Positions 11,159 through 18,534 of a stretch of DNA of 26,362 nt are shown piece by piece. Source of the DNA: Basidiobolus meristosporus CBS 931.73 (Eukaryota; Basidiobolomycota; Basidiobolomycetes; Basidiobolales; Basidiobolaceae); assembly GCA_002104905.1 (NCBI GenBank), contig MCFE01000917.1, positions 1-26,362 of the forward strand, given 5' to 3'. The stretch's first letter is position 1, and every line of letters starts with the position of its first letter. The translations under genes and the position numbers were made by a program. A model generated the notes under the pieces. That model was not told where the DNA came from. It was given only the letters and a program-made list of their open reading frames with translations, and did not search any database.

Positions 11159-11388
11159 CAGTTAAAGGCACTTTGTTCTTTCTTCTGGTACTTCAAGGCT
11201 TCCTCTCCCACGTTTTTAGGAGGGCATTCTTCTCCCATGACAATATCCCAAAGGCCTCTTTCTTGTAGCAGCATCTTCATCTTCACCTTCCACACTTGGT
11301 AGTTAGATCCATCCAACTTTTCAGCAGAGGGAAAAATTCCAGTAATAGCAGTAGTAGACATTGCAGAGAGTGACAGCTTGGGGCTCAT
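11159..11388 (-). CDS. Copia gag N-terminus of element C
   Basis: This is the 5' end of the C polyprotein on the minus strand. The ATG at 11386-11388 lies inside the primer-binding site. It is the first ATG downstream of the LTR TATA box, because I find none between about 11470 and the PBS. A second in-frame Met follows nine codons later (MSTTAITG) and is the alternative start. The segment DGSNYQVWKVKMKMLLQERG is the usual copia gag N-terminal motif. D interrupts the gene at 11158/7843. Joined to 7842-4101 the frame is continuous, with 230 nt here and 3742 nt there, a multiple of three. Confidence 0.88.
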
Positions 11389-11392
11389 AACC
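11374..11392 (-). promoter_or_regulatory. Primer-binding site of element C with embedded gag ATG
   Basis: On the minus strand GGTTATGAGCCCCAAGCTG directly follows the 5' LTR. It is complementary to the anticodon arm and neighbouring D-arm side of an initiator tRNA-Met. The ATG in it would pair with the tRNA anticodon CAU. Half-tRNA priming is inferred from this match and from the known Drosophila copia case. Confidence 0.75.
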
Positions 11393-11742
11393 TGTTGTAA
11401 GAGTCTTGGAGATATTGGAAGTGATTTGGAGAACAAGTAGATTATGTGGTTTTCACTTAATGATTTATTGAATGTAAAAGTAGTATTTATACTTTTACAT
11501 GGTCTTGGCATTACAAACACGTAGAATAGGTTAAGGAAGGTCCCAAGAACATGTGTGCAAAGTTTGGGGCTGTTTGGACAACTTTGAGAATTTTCATGTT
11601 CTGGGTACCTGGTATTTTGGTGAAAATATTCTAAGTAAATCCCGACAAGGAATTTGGTCAGTATTCTCTAGGATTTGAAGGTGATGATCTAAGTGACTAA
11701 GTTAGGTGAATATTTAGGTGGAAAATACGAATTTTTACAACA
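11393..11742 (-). repeat. 5' LTR of element C
   Basis: This 350-bp LTR is one base different from 3740-4089. PBS on its left, target duplication TAATC (11743-11747) on its right. It is the promoter LTR for C: minus-strand TATA-like core in the hairpin about 100 nt upstream of the LTR end, then AATAAA. Confidence 0.93.
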
Positions 11743-11747
11743 TAATC

Positions 11748-13106
11748 AACAATAAAAATGATGAAATACTTTATCCCACTTAAGGATAAATTTTGCATAG
11801 GTCTACACAGATCTGAGTGAATTAGATCTAATTTTTTCTTAGTTTTGATTAACCCAGAGCTCTTGAACAGTTGTCTGGCTTGTTTCCCATATATGCCGGC
11901 TTTACAGTGCTCCAAATTAGCTGGGGGAGCAATTTTTACTCCAGAAATTAGCTGATCTTTGATCATTTTGAATCCAGAATTGTCAAAGCTGAGACTGAGT
12001 CCTTTTGCTGTGGCCTTGCTTACAGAGAGTAGGTTCTTGGCTATTTCTGGTACATAGAGTACTTCTTTAAAGGTCAGTGTATGGCTTCCTTCACTGCTTC
12101 TAAGGTTTACTTGGATAGTTCCTTCTCCCACTGCATCAAGTGTTCTATTGTCACCCATGAAAACCTTCTTGATTGGAATTTCTTGATATTGGGTAAAAAG
12201 TTCTTTTTGGTGTGTAAAGTGTTGAGAAGCTCCAGAGTCAATATACCACGTCTGAGAATCCTTGTTTGTGGTCATATTTAGTGCAGATATGAATAGTCTA
12301 TCTTCAGTTGTTGCAGCATTTCCATATTTAGGCTTCTTTTACTGATTGTCTTTCTTTTTGAGACACCGGTCTGATGTGTGTCCTTTCCTTTTGCAGTAGT
12401 TACAAAACAGGTTGCTGTTGCCTTTGTAGGGTCTTGGGTACCTCCTTTGTTGGTTATCATTGCTTATTAAAGCATTTTCTTTTTCCTTCTTATGGGCGCT
12501 TGATTTTCTTAATTCTTCATCCAGGAGCCTTCCATATACGTAATTTAAGGTCAAATCTTCAGTTCTGGACTCTAGGGCTGATACAAGGCCCTGAAACTTG
12601 TCTGTCAGGCTATTCAGGATGGTAACTATCACATCCTCATCAGTAGTTGGTACACCCACAGATTCCATCTCATCTACCAGCAGGGTAATTCTGTTAATTA
12701 GATTTTTCATATCTTCTCCTGGCAGCATCTTTGTAGTAAAGAATTTTTGTCTCAGATACATCTTCTTGGCAGCTGAACATGACTGGTAGGTGTCCTCTAA
12801 TGCTTTCCAGGCATTCTTTGCTGTTTTTGCTCTTGAGCATTGAATTAGCAATTTGTCCTTGACATTAAGGCAAATGCAGTTAAAGGCACTTTGTTCTTTC
12901 TTCTGGTACTTTAAGGCTTCCTCTCCCATGTTTTTAGGAGGGCATTCTTCTCCCATGACAATATCCCAAAGGCCTCTTTCTTGTAGCAGCATCTTCATCT
13001 TCACCTTCCACACTTGGTAGTTAGATCCATCCAACTTTTCAGCAGAGGGAAAAGTTCCAGTAATAGCCATAGTAGACATTGCAGAGAGTGACAGCTTGTG
13101 GCTCAT
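11748..13106 (-). pseudogene. Copia B gag, protease and integrase start (5' half of gene)
   Basis: The minus-strand stretch 12339-13106 is an open gag frame of 255 codons from an ATG within the B primer-binding site. It includes the gag core and a CCHC zinc knuckle (CNYCKRKGHTSDRC) near its end, then a stop. The stretch 11697-12275 carries the retropepsin with DSGAS. About 100 nt that encode the pre-integrase HHCC region in C are missing around 11967, and the frame then runs into the start of the integrase core. Sequence at 11748 continues what stops at 3739. The gene is broken by a stop between gag and protease, by the internal deletion and by the C insertion. Confidence 0.85.
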
Positions 13107-13110
13107 AGCC
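13092..13110 (-). promoter_or_regulatory. Primer-binding site of element B
   Basis: On the minus strand GGCTATGAGCCACAAGCTG follows the 5' LTR of B. It has two changes from the C site and still contains ATGAGCC. Confidence 0.7.
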
Positions 13111-13459
13111 TGTTATAAGAGTCTTGGAAATATTGGAAGTGATTGGGTGAACAAGTAGATTATGTGGTTGTCACTTAATGGTTTATTGAATATAAAAGTG
13201 GTATTTATACTTTTACCTGGTCTTGGCATTACAAACACATAGAGCAGGTTGAGGAAGGTCCCAAAAACAGGTGTGCAAAGTTTGGGGCTGTTTGGACAAC
13301 TTTGAGAATTTTCATGATCTGGGTACCTGGTATTTTGATGAAAATATTCTAAGTAAATCCCAACAAGGAATTTGGTCAGTATTCTCTAGGATATGAAGGT
13401 AATGATCTAAGTGACTAAGTTAGGTGAATATTTAGGTGGAACTACAAACTTTTACAACA
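13111..13459 (-). repeat. 5' LTR of element B
   Basis: This 349-bp LTR has TG/CA ends. It pairs with 944-1290 at roughly 10 percent divergence. The target duplication CATGC follows at 13460-13464, after which the element A integrase resumes. Confidence 0.9.
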
Positions 13460-13464
13460 CATGC

Positions 13465-15773
13465 AAACATATCAATAATTGATATGGCAAGATCTATGAT
13501 CCATGATCAAAAATTATCCTATGATTTTTGGGTGGAATCAGTTGCCACAGCTGTATACCTTAAAAATAAGAGCTATAACAGAGTACTTTGTAATTCTACT
13601 CCATTTGAAGCATGGTATGGATACAGACCAAGTGCAGAACATATAGGAATATTTGGGTGTACTGCATATGCCAAGAAACTGCCTAGAAATCAGTCAAAAT
13701 TTGAGCCAATAATTGTAAAATGCATATTTTTTGGCTACTGCAATGCGAGTCAAGCATACAGACTCTACAATACCAAAGCAAAGAAGCTAATCAGGTCCAG
13801 GGATGTGTTGTTTGATGAAAATTCAAAATTCTCACAAAAAATGTCATCAGATGATGACAAAAATCTGATCTTAAGCCCACCAATTGTCAGGATTGAATCA
13901 GAGCAAAACAATGAAGATTTTTTCACTCCAGAGGACTCTTCAACCATGGTTCATCCTGAATCAGTGCCTAGAAATATCCCAGAAGTGAGCATTACAGTAT
14001 TGAATGCCTGGAGATCTAATTAGACAAGAAATAGCCTAAACTACTATATCAATGAGGGTACAAACCTAGCCTATGCCTATTCAGTCCATATTGATGAGCC
14101 CAGACTGTAAAGAGGCCCTAAATAGCCCTCAGACAAGGTTATGGAGATCTGCAATGACTCAGGAATATCAGGCCCTGATGGAAAATCTAACTAGGGACTT
14201 GGTCAAATTACCAATCAACCAAAAATCAATTGGATGCGGATGGGTCTTCAAGACAAAATGCAAGGCTGATGGTACAATTGAAAGATACAAAGCAAGACTT
14301 GTGGCCAAAGGATACTCTCAAACAAAAGGACTTGACTTTACTGAGACCTTTGCACTGGTAGCCAAGTTTAATTCCATCAGATTAATATTGGCTATTGCAG
14401 CCAAATATAAGTTTTTTATTCATCAAATGGATGTAAAAACTGCATTCTTGAATTGGGAACTTGATCAGGAGGTGTACATGAACCAGCCTGATGGGTTTGC
14501 TGGCAATAGCAGCCAAATAGAAGTTTTTTAAACATCAAATGTAAGTAAAGCTGCATTTTTGAATGGAGAACTTTATGAGGACATGTATATGGACCAGCCT
14601 GATGGGTTAGTTAACCAAAATAGCCCCCATTTGGTCTGCAAGCTTAAAAAGTCACTATATGGTCTCAAACAATCACCAAGAGCCTGGAATTGCAAGATAG
14701 ATTCTGATTTGGAATCTTTGAGTTTCAAAAGGGGTAATGCTGACTATTGCATATACTATAAGCCAGATAGAGCAAATCCAGTTCTATTAGCTCTATATGT
14801 GGATGATCCTATTATAGCTGCCAATAACCTAGAAACATTGGAAGAGACTAGATCCAGCCTATCTAAGGAGTTCAAGATGTCTAATCTAGGAGAACTTAGT
14901 TACTACTTAGGGATTAAGTTCTCCATGGACAGAAGTACCCAGACTATTACCCTAAGCCAATCCAAGTATATTCAAGATATACTAAAAAAGTACAAAATGG
15001 AAGACTGTAAACCGGCAGCTACCCCATTGGAGACAAACCTTAGCTTGGGCAAAACTCAACCAAATCAAGAGAGCTTGGAGTCATCTAAAAGACCTGACTT
15101 TCCTTATCAATCTATGGTTAGCAGTCTGATATATATCAGGCTTGGTACATGTCCAGATATCTCATATTCAGTGGGAGTTGTCAGCTAACATAATCAGAAC
15201 TTTGGATCTGATCATATTGCAGCAGTTAAGCAGATTTTTAGATACCTAAAAGGAACTGCTAATATCTGCTTAAGATACACTTATAAGGATTAGGAACAGG
15301 ATCTTGTGGGATACTCTGATGCTGATTGGGGACAAAATTTGGAAGTCAGAAGATCCCCCACAGGATACACCTTTCTTTACTGTGAAGGAGCAATTTCATG
15401 GAACTCAAAAAAGCAACCAACCATAGCACTTTCTACCACAGAGGCAGAGTATATGGCAGCCTGTGAAGCTACAAAAGAAGCAACGTGGCTAAGAAAGCTT
15501 TTCACAGATTTAGGCCTATGTCAAAAAATGCCTATTACTTTATTTCAAGATAATCAAGGATGTGTACAATTAGGTAGAAATCCAACTTTTCATGCTAGAA
15601 CTAAGAACATAGATACTAGATATCGTTTCATAATGAAGCTATAGAGAATAATGTAGTTAGCTCAGTTAACTGTCCTTCAGATGAAATGATTGCAGACATT
15701 TTTACCAAACCATTAGCTAGAGAAAAGTTTGAATATCCTAGGTCAAAGTTAGGACTAGTCAGTATAAACATTT
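13465..15773 (+). pseudogene. Copia A pol: integrase end, reverse transcriptase, RNase H
   Basis: The gene is broken into open stretches. The integrase C-terminal part runs to a TAG at 14021-14023. The stretch 14073-14531 holds the start of reverse transcriptase. The stretch 14559-15188 holds the palm with YVDD and the connection. The stretch 15306-15644 holds RNase H. Compared with C, stops arose by base change (CAA to TAA near 15186, CGG to TAG at 14021). A stretch of about 108 bp of reverse transcriptase is present twice in tandem, at about 14389-14497 and 14501-14608. The first copy resembles B and the second resembles C. It is non-functional. Confidence 0.87.
14389..14608 (+). repeat. 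Imperfect tandem duplication within A reverse transcriptase
   Basis: Two copies of about 108 bp both encode the segment from IAAKYKFF to QPDG. The first copy encodes NWELDQEVYMNQPDG as in B. The second encodes NGELYEDMYMDQPDG, close to NGELDEDVYMDQPDG of C. The copies are not identical, so this is not a simple recent tandem duplication. Confidence 0.75.
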
Positions 15774-15786
15774 AGCTGAGTGGGAG

Positions 15787-16116
15787 TGTTGCAGAAATTT
15801 GTATCTCCACCTATATACTCACCTAACTTAGTTGCTTAGATCATTACCTTCAAGTCCTAGAGAATACTAACCAAATTCCTTGTTGGGATTTACTTAGAAT
15901 ATTTACCCAGAACATGAAAATTAGATAAGTTGTCCAAACAGCCCCAAACTTTGCATACATGCTCTTGGGACCTTTTGTAACCTATTCTACGTGTTTTTAA
16001 TGCCAAGACCTGGTAAAATATAAAAACTACTTTTACATTCAATAATTCATTAAGTGAAACCACATAATCTACTTGTTCTCCCAATCACTTCAAATATCTC
16101 CAAGACTCTTACAACA
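15787..16116 (+). repeat. 3' LTR of element A
   Basis: This 330-bp LTR begins TGTTGCAGAAATTTG and ends CTCTTACAACA, next to the polypurine tract GAGTGGGAG. It is slightly shorter than its relatives. A TATAAAA core and an AATAA-type signal near 16041 are recognisable, and the hairpin seen in C is only partly kept. Confidence 0.88.
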
Positions 16117-16363
16117 ATCAAGGCAAATGCAGTTGAAGGCACTTTGTTCTTTTTCTGGCACTTTAAGGCTTCCTCTCCCACATTTTTAGGAGGGCATTCT
16201 TCTCTCATGACAAATACCCCAAAGGCCACTTTCTTGTAGCAGCATCTTCATCTTCACCTTCCACACTTGGTTGTTAGATCCATCAAACTTTTCAGCAGAG
16301 GGAAGCATTCCAGCAATAGCAGTAGCAGATAGTGCAGAGAGTGACATATTGAGGCTCATAGCC
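16117..16363 (-). pseudogene. Copia F gag 5' end (host of element A)
   Basis: This is minus-strand gag N-terminus with PBS. The segment corresponding to KFDGSNNQVWKVKMKMLLQ is clear, and the primer-binding core GGCTATGAGCC lies at 16353-16363. The frame is shifted near 16210 and ends at 16117 where A begins. The first bases ATCAA (16117-16121) are the probable target duplication of A, but its partner is outside the window. The rest of F should lie left of the window. Confidence 0.8.
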
Positions 16364-17062
16364 TGTTGTAAGAGTTTTGGAGATATTGGAAGTGACAAAG
16401 AGAACAAGTAGATTATGTGCTTTCATGTATGACCATATATGTTGTAAGAGTCTTGGAGATATTGGAAGTGATTTGGGAGAACAAGTAGATTATGTGGATC
16501 TCACTTAATGATTTATTGAATGTAAAAGTAGTATTTATACTTTTACATGATCTTGGCATATCAGACACATAAAAAAGGTTAAGGAGGGTCCCAAGAACAT
16601 ATGTGCAAAGTTTGGGGCTGTTTGGACAACTTTGAGATTTTCATGTGCTGGGTACCTGGTATTTTGGTGAAAATATTTTGAGTAAATCCAAGCTAGGAAT
16701 TTCCTCAGTCTACTCTAGGATTTGAAGGTAATGATCTAAGTGACTAAGTTTGGTGAATACTCAGGTGGAATTACAAGTTCTTACAACAGTATTGAATGAA
16801 AAAGTAGTATTATTACTATTACATGATATTGGCAAAACAGCTTGAATGATATGTTTAGGAAGGTCCCAAGAACATGTGGACAAAGTTTGGGGCTGCTTGA
16901 GCAACTTATTAATACCTAATAATATGGGTACCTGATGTTTTGGTGAAAATATTCCAAGTAAATTCTAACAAGGAATTTGTTCAGCATCCTCCAGGATTTG
17001 TAGGTAATGATTTAGGTAACTAAATTGGGTGGGCATTTAAGTGGAATTGCAAGCTTCTGCAA
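16364..17062 (-). repeat. 5' LTR of element F, split by solo LTR G
   Basis: The LTR starts at 16364 (TGTTGTAAGAGTTTTGG) and is interrupted at 16439/16440. It resumes at 16789 and ends near 17062. The two parts add to about 350 bp, the family length. It is strongly diverged from the other LTRs, and the hairpin is degraded. Confidence 0.8.
16440..16788 (-). repeat. Solo LTR G inside the LTR of F
   Basis: This complete 349-bp LTR has TG/CA ends and no internal region on either side; both flanks are pieces of the F LTR. It retains the perfect hairpin at 16520-16548. The flanking 5-mers (ATATA and GTATT) do not match, so the target duplication has decayed or F rearranged. It most likely formed by LTR-LTR recombination that removed an element. 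Confidence 0.85.
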
Positions 17063-17064
17063 TG

Positions 17065-17083
17065 CAGCTTGGGGCTCATAGCC
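17065..17083 (-). promoter_or_regulatory. Primer-binding site between LTRs F and H
   Basis: On the minus strand GGCTATGAGCCCCAAGCTG follows LTR H and is itself followed, after two or three bases, by the start of LTR F. No gag lies between them, so in transcription sense the order is LTR-PBS-LTR-PBS-gag. Confidence 0.75.
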
Positions 17084-17431
17084 TGTTGTAAGAGTCTTGG
17101 AAATATTGGTAGTGATTGGGAGAACAAGTAGATTATGTGGTTTTCACTTAAGGATTTGTTGAATGTAGAAGTAGTATTTACACTTTGACATGGTCTTGGC
17201 ATAACAAGCATATAGAACAGGTTTAGGAAGCTCCCAAGAGCATATGTGCTAAGCTTGGGGCTGTTTGGACAACATATCAAAATTCTATGTTCTGGGTATC
17301 TGATGCTTTGGCAATAAAAGTCCAAGTAAATCCCAACAAGGGATTTGGTCAGAATTCCCTAAGATTTTTAGGTTATGATCTAAGTGACCAAGTTAGGTGA
17401 ATACTTAGGTGCAATTTCAAAATTTGCAGCA
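17084..17431 (-). repeat. LTR H
   Basis: This LTR of about 348 bp is the rightmost recognisable member of the family in the window. It starts TGTTGTAAGAGTCTTGG and ends TTTGCAGCA. It is diverged, and the hairpin arms carry mismatches. It is either a separate element deleted down to LTR plus PBS, or a tandem LTR copy belonging to F. Confidence 0.82.
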
Positions 17432-17950
17432 AAGCAGACATATTTACCAGGAGGAGACTAGGCAAAATGGTATTCATCACAAATTTGGTCACTGGCTGCT
17501 TGCTACTTCAAATTCTCAGTTGCAATTTCTGGTGGAAGGAAAAACACCAGCTGGATACCAGCAAAATACCATTAGAATACCAGCTGAATATTTGGCTGAA
17601 AATCAGATGAATTCCAACTTCAAGATTTCTCATAGGGTACAGTTAAGAGGAATAACAGCTAAATACCACATGAAATTCAAGCTTGATATTGTTCAAGGGG
17701 TATTTGTGGTAGTTTTGACCTCCCCTAAGCCTGATACTTTGCTTAGGGATTGTAGGCTTTATCCAAGTGGGAGTTACCCCATGGGGTTCTGATGTTATCC
17801 ATTGAAAAGTTGCACCAACCTACAAGCAAGTAAAAGCTACCTTGTCATCTTTCAGTTTTCAGGCTAACTGGTGCATGAGCCCCAGGCAGGCAATACACAA
17901 CACCACCAGTTCTCCAAATCACTTTCAACACTCCCCAAAATCCTCCATGC
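17432..17950 (+). mobile_element. Possible remnant of another copia 3' end
   Basis: At 17434 the plus strand reads GCAGACATATTTACCA, which encodes ADIFT and equals the conserved RNase H tail of copia pol. A purine stretch AAGTGGGAGT near 17764 resembles the polypurine tract. At about 17904-17945 AGTTCTCC and the following bases resemble the end of the D-type LTR. The order fits a decayed plus-strand 3' end, but the sequence between is unrecognised. A 127-codon frame at 17409-17792 shows no motif. Confidence 0.3.
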
Positions 17951-18534
17951 GTACTATGGGATATGTTGTGTGGTAGAGATGATTTGTCACACAAGGGATC
18001 AGAGATTTTGCTCCACTGTTAGCCCCAAAACCAAATTAGACTCTCAAGCCAATGTGATGAGTAAATCATCTCTTGAGGGATTTGTCCAATGGAGAGGGTA
18101 TGTCAACCCGCCACATTGTTCCAAGTTAAACATGAAACCTGAATCGACAGAGTTGGGTGGTGAACCAATCGATTGTCACAAGTTTATTGGAGGGTAACCT
18201 GCATACAGCCTTGCCACCCAGCCTTGCTACCCCCACGATCAAGCCCATCCAACTGCCTCAGCAAACCGCGTCCATCAACACCCGGCCGACCATGACAAGC
18301 AGCTCAGGTGAAATCATGAATCACATCGTTCGGGATGAAGTGAATCGGTTGACTGGACGGTTCACACGCACAATCGATACGAATGGGTAGTTAATCTATG
18401 CGAGGTGGCTGATTTGGGGTGCATAGTCGGATTAAGCTATGACGCTCTCGTGACCTAATAATCGGCCCATGAGGTGGGCGGAGTCCGCAACGTATCTTGG
18501 TGAGCGGGAACCCTTATGAACCAGAACGGGGAAC
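17951..18534. other. Transition zone upstream of the ATPase, no supported gene
   Basis: Base composition changes from AT-rich to the GC-richer style of the host genes at about 18180. A 77-codon frame at 18157-18390 has no recognised motif. The ATPase promoter should lie here, but I see no clear TATA box. Confidence 0.5.

Larger units (their letters stand above)
3740..11742 (-). mobile_element. Copia element C, near-intact, inserted in B and carrying D
   Basis: Element C is a full-length minus-strand copia element. Its 3' LTR is at 3740-4089 and its 5' LTR at 11393-11742, both 350 bp. I see a single base difference between them (GTAAGTCCC against GTAAATCCC). The target duplication TAATC is at 3735-3739 and 11743-11747. 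The polypurine tract is at 4090-4098 and the primer-binding site at 11374-11392. Its internal sequence is 4090-7842 plus 11159-11392, interrupted only by element D. Gag-pol is one uninterrupted frame across the two pieces, so C was probably competent when D landed in it. Confidence 0.95.
944..13459 (-). mobile_element. Copia element B, inserted in A and itself carrying C and D
   Basis: Element B is a complete but decayed minus-strand copia element. Its 3' LTR is at 944-1290 and its 5' LTR at 13111-13459. The 5-bp target duplication CATGC lies at 939-943 and 13460-13464. Its own sequence occupies 944-3739 and 11748-13459, because element C inserted at 3740. The internal region starts at the primer-binding site 13092-13110 and ends at the polypurine tract 1291-1299 (GAATGGGAG on the minus strand). 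By hand alignment the two LTRs differ at roughly 35 of about 349 positions, so this is the oldest copy here with both LTRs visible. Confidence 0.9.
13465..16116 (+). mobile_element. Copia element A, right part with 3' LTR
   Basis: Element A resumes in mid-integrase exactly where it stopped at 943 and runs through reverse transcriptase and RNase H. It ends with polypurine tract 15778-15786 and a 330-bp 3' LTR at 15787-16116. Beyond 16116 the sequence is minus-strand gag of another element (F), so A sits inside F. The 5' LTR of A and the other F junction lie outside the window. Confidence 0.9.

Noticed and set aside
11122-11520. Open frame running from the C LTR through the PBS into gag as a separate gene
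   Set aside because: Its first ATGs lie upstream of the LTR TATA box, so the RNA would not contain them, and it is simply gag read back into the LTR.
13465-15773. Repeat-induced point mutation as the cause of stops in A
   Set aside because: Some stops fit C-to-T change at CpA, but transversions and indels are also common in the B LTR comparison. No strong one-sided transition bias was visible by hand.
16435-16793. Target duplication around solo LTR G
   Set aside because: The flanking 5-mers ATATA and GTATT do not match, so none is claimed.
18157-18390. Upstream exon of the ATPase
   Set aside because: The frame has no family motif. An in-frame TGA at 18517-18519 precedes the clear start at 18535, and no convincing splice was needed.
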